DNA of 64,000 bases, taken from contig NZ_QICD01000001.1 in NCBI RefSeq assembly GCF_003726035.1, positions 124,001 to 188,000 of the forward strand, written 5' to 3'. This document shows positions 7,940-16,822 of the stretch, piece after piece (position 1 is the stretch's first letter; every line of letters starts with the position of its first letter). The notes below the pieces were generated by a model, which saw nothing but the letters and a program-made list of their open reading frames with translations, did no database searches and was not told the DNA's origin. Both the position numbers and the translations under genes were made by a program. The DNA comes from Paraeggerthella hongkongensis (lineage in GTDB: Bacteria > Actinomycetota > Coriobacteriia > Coriobacteriales > Eggerthellaceae).

Positions 7940-8432
7940 GAAAAACGTTCCGCCTTTCGGCGGGTTCCCATTCTCCCATAGAAGTTGCCATTGCGCAAAT
8001 TGTTTCGTGCATGTTTTGCTCGATCGGCGCCTCTCTGCACAAGAATTCGACGTGAAGTCGTCCCTGCCTGGTTCGGGTCATCGCCCTACGCGATCGAAGC
8101 AGGTGGAAAGAACGCGGCATGCGACGTCGGTTCGCTCCTTGCTGATTTCAACCTCTCGAAACGATGCGCGGATTCGTCTTGCACGGGTCGACCGCGCCTG
8201 TTTTGTCGTCGCGTTGACCTGCGGCGTTGGTTTTGTGCTAGATCCGCGCTAGATCCGCGCTTGATTTGAGGGGTAACCCTGCTGGAACGCCGTGGCAATT
8301 CCGCTTGAAACGGTTGTCCATAGTGCTGGAAACGTCTTGGATCTGGACGGTTTTTCAGGGAGAGCTGCGTCATGTATCTGCTAGATGAGCTGGTCATACT
8401 GGTAGTAAGGAACCGGATGGCGAGGGGGTCTC
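7940..8432. other. Gap before the Tad locus, with candidate promoter and 11-bp tandem repeat
   Basis: No convincing gene. TTGACC at 8214-8219 and TAGATC at 8239-8244 (preceded by TGC, 19-base spacing) form a moderate promoter candidate for the Tad operon. The -10 lies inside a tandem repeat: GCTAGATCCGC at 8237-8247 is repeated at 8248-8258, followed by a degenerate third copy. A related TGCTAGATGAGC occurs near 8380. Confidence 0.4.
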
Positions 8433-9128
8433 ATGAAGCGGGGCAAGACGATGGCGGTAGGCGTGGTGTGCGGTTTGGCATGCGCGGCGTGCGTACTTGC
8501 CTATACGCAAGGCGTGCGCGGCGAGGCGGACGCCGCCCGCTCCGAAGCGTTGGCGCGCTACGGAGGGGAGCAGTTGGAAGTATGCGTGGCGAAGCGCGAT
8601 ATCGCGGCGGGCGAGGTTGTCGACGCCGGACTGATAGAAGCTCGCTTATGGGTGGCGGACCTTCTTCCCAGCGAATCCATTCAGGACGTCGAAAAGGTGA
8701 TCGGACGCAAGGCGTCCTCGACCATTCTTGCGGGCGAGGTTCTTTCGGAGCGCCGTTTTCGCGATTCGGGTGCGCAGCTGGAGGTGCCCGAAGGTTTGAC
8801 CGCGGTCAGCGTGCCGGCAAAGGATGTGCAGGCTGTCGGGGGCGCCGTCGCGTCCGGGTCGCGCGTCGACGTGTACGCGACGGGAGGGACTTCGACCGAG
8901 ACGATCGCCAAAGACGTTCTCGTGCTGGCTACAAGCGCAAGCGCTGCGAGCGGTTCGTCGGAAGCCAAGATGTCGTGGATAACGGTGGCTGTCGAGCCGG
9001 AGTCGGTGCAGGAGCTGGTTGCCGCTTCTCAGAAAACGGAACTGTACTTCGCGTTGCCGGCGGCGAGGGCAACGACGTCTGTCGGCGATTCCGGTTCGAA
9101 CGAAGGAAAAGGAGGCGATGGGAAATGA
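8433..9128 (+). CDS. cpaB: Flp pilus assembly protein CpaB/RcpC, first copy
   Basis: 231 residues. One N-terminal membrane span (AVGVVCGLACAACVLAYTQG) is followed by a SAF-type domain (VAKRDIAAGEVVDAGLI) and a second RcpC/CpaB domain (LTAVSVPAKDVQAVGGAVASG). CpaB/RcpC proteins sit outside the membrane and line or gate the Tad pilus exit path. Its stop overlaps the tadZ start (ATGA), so it heads the Tad operon and is translationally coupled to the next gene. A second, longer CpaB is encoded at 21653. Confidence 0.85.
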   Translation: MKRGKTMAVGVVCGLACAACVLAYTQGVRGEADAARSEALARYGGEQLEVCVAKRDIAAGEVVDAGLIEARLWVADLLPSESIQDVEKVIGRKASSTILAGEVLSERRFRDSGAQLEVPEGLTAVSVPAKDVQAVGGAVASGSRVDVYATGGTSTETIAKDVLVLATSASAASGSSEAKMSWITVAVEPESVQELVAASQKTELYFALPAARATTSVGDSGSNEGKGGDGK

Positions 9129-10510
9129 CGATGCCGTCGGTAGCGCTTTGTGCAGATGCCGTTTGCTTGCAGCATCCGGAAACCATGGGGCTTGCGGGGG
9201 AGAACCTGCCGTCCCAGGCATGGCTGCGCCTGTTCTCCTCTGCTGAGGATGCGCGCACGTTCTTGCGCGAAGATCGCCTGGTCGATGAGGTGTGGGTGGT
9301 TTCAAGCGAGGATGTGGCGCCCGTCAACTTGGCGGCTACGTTGAAAAGCGACCGACCGGACAGGGTCGTGTGCATGCTGGCCTTCCAGGAGTCGGGGTCG
9401 CTCAAGAGCCGCGTGAGCGCAACGGGGATCGATGCGTTCTTGACGCGGCAGGCGTTCTTGGGGCGTTACGCGCAGCGCAAGCGCCGCGCGGCAGCGGAAG
9501 CCGTTTCCGCATCGGGAGCGCGGGTCGAGGGGCCTGCGCGAGCGGGGAACCAGGCTTTTTCCATAGCCTCGGCCGCAACTGCATCCGCAGCCTCAGCTGC
9601 GGCGTCGGCTCCAACGTGCGCTTTCCAGGACTTCGCGGCGAGCCGAACCCGGTCGTTTCCCGGTGCTTCGTCCGCGTCTGCCGTTGCGGTGCGTTCCGGA
9701 TCGGCGTTTCTCATGCCGGTGGTAAGCGGAAGCGGAGGGGCGGGGAAAAGCAGCATCTCGACGATCGCCGCCTTGCTGTCGCAGGGACTTGGCTTCGACA
9801 CGTTGCTGATCGATTTCGATTTGCAGTTCGGCGACGTGCCCGACTTGCTGGGAGTTCGAAGCCCGCTGCGCATAGAGGACGCTCTGGCCGCGCCCGCTCG
9901 CCTTTCCGGTTTGCGTCCGGAGGGCCGCATGCCCGCCTTGCTGGCTGCTCCCGAGCGTCTTGAGGATGCGGAGGCCGTGGTGCAAGCGGCGCCTCAGCTT
10001 CTCGACGAGCTTATGAAGCGCTTCGACGTGATCGTCTGCAACACCGGCGCCGCTTGGGCCGAGCAGCATGCCGTGCTGCTCGAACGGAGCTCGAAGGCGC
10101 TCTTCCTTATCGATCAGAGGCCTTCTTCGCTGCGCGCCTGTCAGCATGCGCTTGATTTGTGCGTACGGTGCGGCATCGCCACCAGTCCGTTTCTCTTCGC
10201 GTTGAATCGTTGCGCCAAGAACGCTCCGCTCACGTCCATCGACGTATCGTGCGCGCTACAGGGCGCTCATGTTGCGGAGGTGAGAAACGGCGGGCGGGAC
10301 GTTGAGGAGTTGCTGGGCGCGGGTATGCCGTTTGACCTGCTTGAATCGAAGAACGACCTATGCACAAGCCTTGAGCGGCTGATGCTCGAAGTGCTTCCCA
10401 ATGCAAGCGCCGTTGCGGGCGAGAGCTTGTTCGGCGCACGAGGATCGGGGTTGCGGCTGCTGAAGGGAAGGCGCTCGCGGGGAGGAAAGCGAGGGTCGTC
10501 ATGTCTTTGA
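9125..10510 (+). CDS. tadZ: TadZ/CpaE-like pilus localisation ATPase
   Basis: 461 residues. The N-terminal third resembles a receiver-like domain without clear phosphorylation residues, and residues 145-190 form an Ala/Ser-rich linker. The MinD/ParA-type ATPase domain has the deviant P-loop SGSGGAGKSS at 201-210 and LIDFDLQFGDVPDLLG as the switch region. TadZ proteins place the Tad machine in the cell. A longer upstream frame starts at 8372, but it runs inside cpaB; the ATG at 9125 overlaps the cpaB stop and is preceded by GGAGG, so it is chosen. This is the only TadZ found for the two Tad sets. Confidence 0.82.
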   Translation: MTMPSVALCADAVCLQHPETMGLAGENLPSQAWLRLFSSAEDARTFLREDRLVDEVWVVSSEDVAPVNLAATLKSDRPDRVVCMLAFQESGSLKSRVSATGIDAFLTRQAFLGRYAQRKRRAAAEAVSASGARVEGPARAGNQAFSIASAATASAASAAASAPTCAFQDFAASRTRSFPGASSASAVAVRSGSAFLMPVVSGSGGAGKSSISTIAALLSQGLGFDTLLIDFDLQFGDVPDLLGVRSPLRIEDALAAPARLSGLRPEGRMPALLAAPERLEDAEAVVQAAPQLLDELMKRFDVIVCNTGAAWAEQHAVLLERSSKALFLIDQRPSSLRACQHALDLCVRCGIATSPFLFALNRCAKNAPLTSIDVSCALQGAHVAEVRNGGRDVEELLGAGMPFDLLESKNDLCTSLERLMLEVLPNASAVAGESLFGARGSGLRLLKGRRSRGGKRGSSCL

Positions 10511-11823
10511 GGGGACGCGTGCTTGCCGTGGATGGAGGATGCGCTCAGAGGGACCGCGTTCGCCCGTTTGGCCTGGAGGATTTGAGAAGCCAGATCCAGC
10601 GGTACGTCTCGATAGACGATATCGCTTCGATGATGGCCGAAAATCCTGGTCGAGCGCGCAACGAGTTGAAGTGCGCCTGCCGTCAATCGTTCGAAGATGC
10701 GTCGTGGGCATCGCTTTCCGAGGATCGTCGCCGCACCTTGGTCGAGCAACTGGTCGACGAGGTTTTCGGGTTCGGCCCGCTTCAACCGTTGCTCGCTGAC
10801 GACGAGGTCACCGAGATCATGGTGAATGGGCCCGACAGCGTGTATTTCGAGCGTGAAGGGAAGCTGCACCGCAGCGATCAGCGCTTTGCAAGCGTCGATC
10901 AGCTGAGGGCGTTGATAGACCGCATCTTGGGTCCGCTTGGGCGTCGCGTCGACGAGGCGTCGCCGCTGGTGAACGCACGCTTGCCCGAGGGGCATCGCGT
11001 GCATGTGGTGATACCTCCGCTTGCGCTCGACGGGCCCGTTATGACCGTGCGCAAGTTCGCCAAGCGCGTCATGAGGCTTGAGGACATGGTTGCGCAAGGG
11101 TCTTTCGATCAGGTTATGCGGCAATGCTTGGTGTGGGCCGTTCGCGCGCGCAGGAGCATCGCGGTGTCCGGGGGCACCGGCAGCGGCAAGACCACGCTGC
11201 TCAACGCGCTTTCGTGCGCGCTTCCGCAAAGCGAGCGCATCATAACCATCGAGGATTCTGCGGAGCTTCGGTTCCTCGAGCATCCGCACGTGGTTCGCTT
11301 GGAGGCCCGCCCTCGCTCTGCGGAGGGCACGGGCGAAGTGCCTATCCGCGAGTTGGTCATCAATGCGCTGCGGATGAGGCCCGACCGTATTGTGGTGGGA
11401 GAATGCCGCGGGGCGGAGGCGATCGACATGCTGCAGGCCATGAACACGGGCCATGACGGGTCGCTGACCACCTTGCATGCAAACTCCCCGGTCGATGTCG
11501 TGTCGCGGTTGACCACGATGGTTCGATACGCGGTGGACCTTCCGGTGGACGTGATCGAGTCGAACGTGGCAAGCGCCTTCGACGTCGTCGTGCAGACGAC
11601 CCGCTCGCTGGACGGGCGTCGATTCGTTTCCGAAGTGGCTGAGCTGGAATTCGATCAGGAACGGCGCCGCTGCGAGGTGCATACGTTGTTCATGCGCGAG
11701 TCTTCGTCCGATGCGGGCGCATGGGCGGCTGCTCCTCGATGGCTTGACCGGTTGCCGCGCATGGGCGTTGCCGATTGGAAGGAGGTCGAGCGGTGGAAGT
11801 CTATGGCGCGCTTGGCGGCGTAG
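10501..11823 (+). CDS. tadA: Tad pilus assembly ATPase TadA/CpaF, first copy
   Basis: 440 residues, a secretion ATPase of the type II/IV family that powers Flp pilus assembly at the inner face of the membrane. The N-terminal CpaF module reads FGPLQPLLADDEVTEIMVNG (91-110). Walker A is GGTGSGKTT at 224-232, followed by an Asp box region (TIEDSAELRF) and Walker B-like RPDRIVVGECRGAEA. A His box (TLHANSP) is also visible. It overlaps tadZ by 10 bases and tadB by about 30, typical of a tightly coupled operon. The second copy at 22548 has the same motifs but a divergent N-terminus. Confidence 0.9.
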   Translation: MSLRGRVLAVDGGCAQRDRVRPFGLEDLRSQIQRYVSIDDIASMMAENPGRARNELKCACRQSFEDASWASLSEDRRRTLVEQLVDEVFGFGPLQPLLADDEVTEIMVNGPDSVYFEREGKLHRSDQRFASVDQLRALIDRILGPLGRRVDEASPLVNARLPEGHRVHVVIPPLALDGPVMTVRKFAKRVMRLEDMVAQGSFDQVMRQCLVWAVRARRSIAVSGGTGSGKTTLLNALSCALPQSERIITIEDSAELRFLEHPHVVRLEARPRSAEGTGEVPIRELVINALRMRPDRIVVGECRGAEAIDMLQAMNTGHDGSLTTLHANSPVDVVSRLTTMVRYAVDLPVDVIESNVASAFDVVVQTTRSLDGRRFVSEVAELEFDQERRRCEVHTLFMRESSSDAGAWAAAPRWLDRLPRMGVADWKEVERWKSMARLAA

Positions 11824-12764
11824 GGGCGCTTGCGGCATTCGGGTTCGGGCTTTCCGCGGTGCTCGCGGCGAGCGGGCGCCCTCTTGCCCCGATCCTCGGA
11901 TCCGCTTCGGTTGCAGCTCGAGAAAGAACGGGCCGCCTGGCGTGGCGGTTGAGAAACGGGGTTCGGTGGGCGCGTCCTGCCTCCCGGTGGCTGCTGCGGT
12001 GGCCTGGCTTGGATGATTTGGCCAAGGAGGCGGTTCGGGTTGCCCGGTCTCGTGGTTTTTCGGCTTCCGAGGAATCCCTGCTTTCCGTGTTCGTGGCATG
12101 GGCGGGCGCGCTTGCGGCGGCTTTGAGCTTGGCGACGTCTTCTTGGGCGTGCAGCGCGGCGGTTTTGGCGTGCTTGTGCGCGATGCTCGCTGCTCGGCTG
12201 AGGGCCGTGCGGGATAAAAGGCGCGATGCTTTGCGGGAATCCGTTCCCGACGCTTTGCAGTCGATGGGCGCGTGCTTTCAGTCGGGGCTGTCTCTTATGC
12301 AGACGTTCCAGCAGGTAGCCAACGAATCGAAGGGTCCTTTGAAGGAGCTGTTCGAACGTGCGGCCGGTCGCATGGAGGCGGGACGCGGGGCCCATGAGGC
12401 GCTTGAAACGCTGCGAAGCCGAGCGTCGGTGCCCGAGCTGGCGTTCGTCGCGGTTGCGCTGGACGTGCAGCATCAGACGGGCGGCAGCATGCGGCAGGTG
12501 CTCGATGCCGCGCGGGACATGGTGGAAGGCGAGCTGGATTTGAAGAGGTCGCTGCGCGTTCAAACGGCGCAGGCCAAGCTGTCGGCGCGCGTGGTAAGCG
12601 TCATGCCTTTTGCCCTGATAGCGGTTTTCTCCCTTGTCAGCGAGGGGTTTCTCGAGCCGTTTTTCGAAAGCCCCCTGGGCGTGGGGCTTTTGGCGCTTGC
12701 GCTTGGGATGCAGGCGGCGGGCGTGCTTGCCGTGCGGCGCATGCTGGCCGTGGAGGTGGACTGA
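11793..12764 (+). CDS. tadB: Tad inner-membrane platform protein TadB, first copy
   Basis: 323 residues. Membrane spans near the N-terminus and near 90-130 flank a T2SSF domain (ESVPDALQSMGACFQSGLSLMQ), and two spans close the C-terminus. It forms the pilus base with TadC. The frame is open further upstream to a TTG at 11775, but that codon is part of the ribosome site; GTG at 11793 follows GGAGG by seven bases and is chosen. It ends in TGATG shared with tadC. Confidence 0.82.
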   Translation: MEVYGALGGVGALAAFGFGLSAVLAASGRPLAPILGSASVAARERTGRLAWRLRNGVRWARPASRWLLRWPGLDDLAKEAVRVARSRGFSASEESLLSVFVAWAGALAAALSLATSSWACSAAVLACLCAMLAARLRAVRDKRRDALRESVPDALQSMGACFQSGLSLMQTFQQVANESKGPLKELFERAAGRMEAGRGAHEALETLRSRASVPELAFVAVALDVQHQTGGSMRQVLDAARDMVEGELDLKRSLRVQTAQAKLSARVVSVMPFALIAVFSLVSEGFLEPFFESPLGVGLLALALGMQAAGVLAVRRMLAVEVD

Positions 12765-13693
12765 TGTCGTTCGCGGAGCTTTCTTTCGTCTTGGCTGCTG
12801 GCGCGGCTTCGGCGGCCGGGGTCGGCGGATGGTGCTTCGCCGCGGTGTGGGCCGATGCGCGGGCTGTAGCTTATCGGCGCAGGCGTGCGTGCGTCTCGCT
12901 GGAGGCGGAGCCGATGCTCGCGGCGCGCGGGGTCGTTGGCTATCTGCAGCGATTGACCCGGCTGCTTGCCTTGGGCGCCACCAGACCGCTTTCGGGGGGC
13001 GCGCGTTTTACTGGCGCGCAAGCCTGGTTGTCCGAGCATGCAGGGAAAGCGGGTTTGAGGGACGGCGTGTCCGCGCAGGGGTTCGTCGAGGCGTCCGTGC
13101 GCCTCGCAGGCGCGGGCATGCTGGGCGGCATGGCAGCGGGATCGTTGTTCTCGGTGGAGCTGGCGGCAATCGGGGCGCTGGCCGGGGCGGCGGCGGGGGC
13201 GGCGTCTCCCGCGCGGGCGGTTCGCAGGGCCGAGCGGCAGCGCGTCGAAGCGCTTGGCAGAAGCCTTTCGGAAATGCTCGAAGTGGTGTCTTTGGGATTG
13301 CGAAGCGGGCTTTCGTTCGATAGGAGTTTTCAGCTGTACGGGACCCATTTCAAGACCCCCTTCGCTCGGGAGTGCGTTGCGGCGCAGAGGGCTTGGACGT
13401 CGGGGCTTTCCACCAGGGAGGAGGCGCTTCGCAGCTTGGCCGCCTCCTACGATGCGCCCGCGCTTGGGCGGGTGGTGGAGAGCGTGGTCAGGTCGTTGCG
13501 CTTCGGGACGTCCCTCGTGGAGATCCTGGAGGCGGCTTCGGCGGAAGCGCGCGCGGACCATCGCGCTCGCGTGGAGGAGCGCGTGGCGAAAGCGCCCGTG
13601 AAGATGATGGTGCCTACGGGGACGCTCATCCTGCCAGCCATGCTGCTGCTGGTTTTGGGCCCCGTGCTGTTGGAACTGATGGAGGGGTTTTGA
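12764..13693 (+). CDS. tadC: Tad inner-membrane platform protein TadC, first copy
   Basis: 309 residues with an N-terminal span, a central pair of hydrophobic segments (LAGAGMLGGMAAGSLFSVEL) and a T2SSF domain (LSEMLEVVSLGLRSGLSFDRS). It ends in a C-terminal span (GTLILPAMLLLVLGPVLLEL). It is the partner of TadB in the pilus platform. Its start overlaps the tadB stop. The second TadC is also 309 residues if the TTG start chosen there is right. Confidence 0.82.
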   Translation: MSFAELSFVLAAGAASAAGVGGWCFAAVWADARAVAYRRRRACVSLEAEPMLAARGVVGYLQRLTRLLALGATRPLSGGARFTGAQAWLSEHAGKAGLRDGVSAQGFVEASVRLAGAGMLGGMAAGSLFSVELAAIGALAGAAAGAASPARAVRRAERQRVEALGRSLSEMLEVVSLGLRSGLSFDRSFQLYGTHFKTPFARECVAAQRAWTSGLSTREEALRSLAASYDAPALGRVVESVVRSLRFGTSLVEILEAASAEARADHRARVEERVAKAPVKMMVPTGTLILPAMLLLVLGPVLLELMEGF

Positions 13694-13722
13694 GATGGCC
13701 CCCGGAGCAAGGAGGGACGTTC

Positions 13723-13923
13723 ATGGACGAATACCGCAGGTTACTGGCGAAGGCGACGTGCCAAGTAGGCCGTTTGCGGCGTCGGGAGGAGGGGCAGGGA
13801 ACCACGGAGTACGCGATTTTGGTCGGCGTGCTGGTGGTCATTGCGATTATCGCCATCACGGTGTTCAGACCCAAGCTCCAAGAGCTTTGGAACGCCATCG
13901 CGGAGGGCATCAATGGGCTGTAG
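13723..13923 (+). CDS. flp: Flp-type pilin, first copy
   Basis: 66 residues. The leader ends RRREEG, followed by QGTTEYAILVGVLVVIAIIA: a class III prepilin cleavage site with Glu at +5 and Tyr at +6, as in Flp pilins. The mature protein would be about 40 residues. GGAGGG precedes the ATG. It is probably the main subunit of the first Tad pilus and would be cut by the prepilin peptidase at 18837. Confidence 0.88.
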   Translation: MDEYRRLLAKATCQVGRLRRREEGQGTTEYAILVGVLVVIAIIAITVFRPKLQELWNAIAEGINGL

Positions 13924-13932
13924 CTTGGCTTG

Positions 13933-14138
13933 ATGGGCAGATTCGCTGGAAATGCGCAGGTCAGAGCACGGTGGAGTTTGCCATTGTTGCGGCGGCGTTC
14001 GTCTCGGTCCTTGTGGCGCTGGGGGCGCTGCGGCGCTCTTTGGAGAGCGGTTCGTTCGTTGATCACGCCTTGGCTTCGGCTTCCCATCATGTTCAAGGAG
14101 TGCTGGCGGGCGGTATTGCGGACGTGTTCCTGTACTGA
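13933..14138 (+). pseudogene. TadE-like minor pseudopilin, frameshifted by one base
   Basis: From ATG 13933 the frame reads MGRFAGNAQ and then leaves register. The next frame continues GQSTVEFAIVAAAFVSVLVA, the TadE-type cleavage and hydrophobic region, and runs to a stop at 14138. No start codon exists in that second frame. One extra G in the GG at 13959-13960 would join them into a 68-residue protein with a normal G|QSTVEF processing site. The break is therefore a one-base loss in a G run: a real mutation, a slippage switch or an assembly error. It sits between flp and tadE, where such genes normally lie. Confidence 0.6.
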
Positions 14139-14171
14139 AGGTCGGAAGGTTCGAAGGAGGTGGCATCGGGC

Positions 14172-14702
14172 ATGGCAAGAGAAGCGGCGACGGCGCTGCG
14201 CGCACGTGAGCCCATAGGGCAGGCGACGGTGGAGGCGGCTGTTTCGATACCGGTTCTGCTGGTCGGGCTTCTGCTGCTGATGCAGCCGGCGATCGTGCTG
14301 TACGACCGCATGATCATGCATGCGGCCGCTTCGGAGGCATGCCGTCTTCTGGCGACCAAGACCGATGCTGCAGGGCCGATGGACGAAAGCTGCGAAGCGT
14401 TCGTGAGGCATCGCTTGGGGGCCGTGCCTCCGGTCGCGTGCTTTCACGTGCACGAAGGGGGTTGCAGCTGGGACGTCGTCTTCGAGGGCGATGAGCGATC
14501 CGACACCGTGAGCGTGACCGTCTCCAACGAGCTGCGGCCGTTACCGCTGCTGGATGCCGGAGCGGCTTTGCTGGGCCTCGTGAACGAACGGGGGAATCTT
14601 GAAGTGCAAGTGAGCTGCCGGCAGCCCGCGCAGCCCGATTGGGCGAGCCGCATGGAGGCGGGCCGAAGCCCGAGGGATTGGATAGGGGCGTGGTTGCAAT
14701 GA
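14172..14702 (+). CDS. tadE: TadE-like pseudopilin
   Basis: 176 residues. The N-terminus reads EPIGQATVEAAVSIPVLLVGLLLLMQ, a TadE-type prepilin site (G|QATVE with Glu at +5) and membrane span. The rest is a Cys-containing extracytoplasmic domain. The GTG at 14160 lies inside the ribosome site AAGGAGG, so ATG 14172 is preferred. It overlaps the next gene by four bases (ATGA). It is predicted to be processed by the prepilin peptidase and to act in pilus assembly. Confidence 0.75.
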   Translation: MAREAATALRAREPIGQATVEAAVSIPVLLVGLLLLMQPAIVLYDRMIMHAAASEACRLLATKTDAAGPMDESCEAFVRHRLGAVPPVACFHVHEGGCSWDVVFEGDERSDTVSVTVSNELRPLPLLDAGAALLGLVNERGNLEVQVSCRQPAQPDWASRMEAGRSPRDWIGAWLQ

Positions 14703-16822
14703 GGTGGCGCGATCCGTTTCGCGACGAAACGGGGCTGACTTCGGCGGGAATGGTCCTGGCGCTGCTGCTCACTCTGTCCCTGGTGTTTTCGGCTGGACAG
14801 GTGTGCCGGGTGAACGCCGCGGCTTCGGAGGTGCAGAACGTGGCCGACGCCGCCGCTTTGGCAGCTCAAAACGAAGTAGCCGAGTTCATGGTGGTCGTGC
14901 GCGTGTGCGATGCGGTGGTGCTCTCGCTTTCGCTTACGAGCCTTGTGGCGACGGGCTTGGGCGTGGTCGCCCTGTGCGTGCCGACGATGGCGTCGGCGTC
15001 CGAAACGCTGCTCAAGGCGGGCCGCGACGTGTCCCGTGCGCGCGATTCGTTTGCCGAAAAAGCAGCTTCGGGCTTGAGTCGCTTGCAGCGTCTTCTGCCG
15101 TTCTTCTCGGGGGCGAGCGCCGCTTCGGTGGCTGCGGCGAACAATGCGGGCGCATCGAATTACGTGGCGTTGGCGGTTCTGGCTCCTTTCGAAGGGAAGG
15201 ACATCGCCGTTGGCGCGCATGAGGGCGCGTCGACCGTGCAAGACGAGGTCGATCGCGACGCTTCCGACGTGAAGCGTGCGGCTGAAGAGGCGGAACGTGC
15301 TGCTGAGCGGGCGAGCGAGGCGAAAAGGGCCGCTTTCGAACGCGATTGCGGCGCGAACCCCGAAGCCTGCATGTACGAGCGCGCGTCTGCGCTCGCGGGA
15401 ATGTCGGGATTGGAGAACCCGCTGTACAAAAGCGTTGACGCATGGTCGTTCTCGGTTGCCCTCGAGCGGGCCCAGGCGTACTACCCGCGGCGCCTTGCGA
15501 TGGAGGTTCCCGAGGGGCCGTCCGTCGGGGATCGCGCTCGATCGGCGCTTCGTTCGAGGTTCTACGCGTTCGCTTCGGAAGAGGTTGCGCGCGGGTACGT
15601 GCGGGAGACCGAGGATGCTTTCGACGCGCTGTTCCCGCGCTTGCCGAAAAACACCGCGGAGATGAGGGCTACCAGCCTGTACACCGAAGCCGTCTACCCA
15701 TGCACGACGGATTCCGAGGGGCGGACGACGATGCATGCTTGGTCGGGATGCCCGGGCGCCGGCGGGGCGGACGGCTTCGGTTCCATCGCGCACATGGAAG
15801 CCGGTTCGTACCCGACGTGCGCCCAGTGCGAATTCTCGGCTTCCAGCATGGGCAAGGTTGCCGCCGCGTCAAGCTCGATCGAAAACGGCTTCGAGTACCA
15901 CTACGAGGCGGTGGCGGTGGCGGCGGAGCGCTATGAAAAGGCACGTGCGGAGCTCGATCCTTTGTCGAGCGAGGTCAAAACCCGCGTTTCCGGCCTGCTT
16001 GACCGCATTCGCGAAGCGGTGGGCCATGCCGGCGACATGCGCATAAGCGCCGAGCCGCCCGGAAGGTTCGGCGTGGTGGTCCTTGCAGCGAACACGGGAA
16101 GGGAGGCGGCGTCGAACGGGTTCGCCAGCTCGTTCGTGCAGGGATCGCAAGCATTGGGGGCTCGCGCGGCCGTTTCGGCGGCCACGCTCGGGGCCGATCC
16201 GTCGGGCGAGGGGTCGAACGTGATCTCGTCGGTGCTGGACGGGTTGCCGGATGCGGGCGTTGCCGCGGGCGCTTTGAGCGCGGTGCTCGATTGCTGGTCG
16301 GCATTGCTCGAATCGTACGCGCGCGGGCAAGAAGCGCTCGACGACGCCGTTTCGACGGCTCTCGACGGCATGCCCTTGGCGGGGAGCAGCGGCCTGGGTC
16401 CCTGGGCGGCGCGCGCCCTTCGGGACGCTATTGCGGCCGTGGGGCTTCAGCCTGCAAGCCTCGATGCCTTGAAGCCGGTGCTTGTGAGCTCGGCGCATGT
16501 TGCGCGGGCCGACGGGAGCGTTTTCTCCGCACGTCTGTTGACCTTGAAAGAGCAGGCTATCGCGCATCCTGCGAAATCAAACGACGTGTTCACGTCGATG
16601 GTGGGCGCGGTGGAGCAAGGGGCGGTCGAGGGGATCGCGTCGTTCGAGGGGAAGGTGCAGATCGCCGTTGTGGAGCTGCTGGGCGAGGGAGGCCCGTCCG
16701 TTCCGATCGAGATCACCTTGCCGCCCGTTGTGAAAGATGCGGCGATCGACGTGGTCGAGCGCGCAGCCGACGAGGTGAGGGCCGTGTACGCGCACGTGAC
16801 GGGGGTGAGGGTATGGGAGTAG
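14699..16822 (+). CDS. TadG-like pilus-associated protein with large extracellular region
   Basis: 707 residues. An N-terminal span (AGMVLALLLTLSLVFSAGQVC) is followed by the TadG/TadE hallmark QNVADAAALAAQNEVAEF. A second hydrophobic stretch follows near 75-110, then a charged Ala/Glu-rich coiled-coil-like segment (KRAAEEAERAAERASEAKRA). The long remainder has scattered Cys pairs (CPGAGG, CAQCEF). TadG proteins are larger minor components at the pilus base or tip. The frame is open 60 bases further upstream, but the ATG at 14699 overlaps the tadE stop. Confidence 0.72.
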   Translation: MRWRDPFRDETGLTSAGMVLALLLTLSLVFSAGQVCRVNAAASEVQNVADAAALAAQNEVAEFMVVVRVCDAVVLSLSLTSLVATGLGVVALCVPTMASASETLLKAGRDVSRARDSFAEKAASGLSRLQRLLPFFSGASAASVAAANNAGASNYVALAVLAPFEGKDIAVGAHEGASTVQDEVDRDASDVKRAAEEAERAAERASEAKRAAFERDCGANPEACMYERASALAGMSGLENPLYKSVDAWSFSVALERAQAYYPRRLAMEVPEGPSVGDRARSALRSRFYAFASEEVARGYVRETEDAFDALFPRLPKNTAEMRATSLYTEAVYPCTTDSEGRTTMHAWSGCPGAGGADGFGSIAHMEAGSYPTCAQCEFSASSMGKVAAASSSIENGFEYHYEAVAVAAERYEKARAELDPLSSEVKTRVSGLLDRIREAVGHAGDMRISAEPPGRFGVVVLAANTGREAASNGFASSFVQGSQALGARAAVSAATLGADPSGEGSNVISSVLDGLPDAGVAAGALSAVLDCWSALLESYARGQEALDDAVSTALDGMPLAGSSGLGPWAARALRDAIAAVGLQPASLDALKPVLVSSAHVARADGSVFSARLLTLKEQAIAHPAKSNDVFTSMVGAVEQGAVEGIASFEGKVQIAVVELLGEGGPSVPIEITLPPVVKDAAIDVVERAADEVRAVYAHVTGVRVWE

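Noticed and set aside
8007-8252. Small plus-strand frames in the gap before cpaB
   Set aside because: No ribosome sites, Arg/Ser-rich frame-shadow composition and overlap with the candidate promoter repeats.
10267-12099. 610-codon minus-strand frame
   Set aside because: Antisense shadow of tadZ, tadA and tadB.
13695-13932. Upstream ATG (13695) as start of the frame containing GQSTVEF
   Set aside because: It would translate the flp gene in the wrong frame and bury the pseudopilin signal 85 residues in; a one-base frameshift explains the data better.
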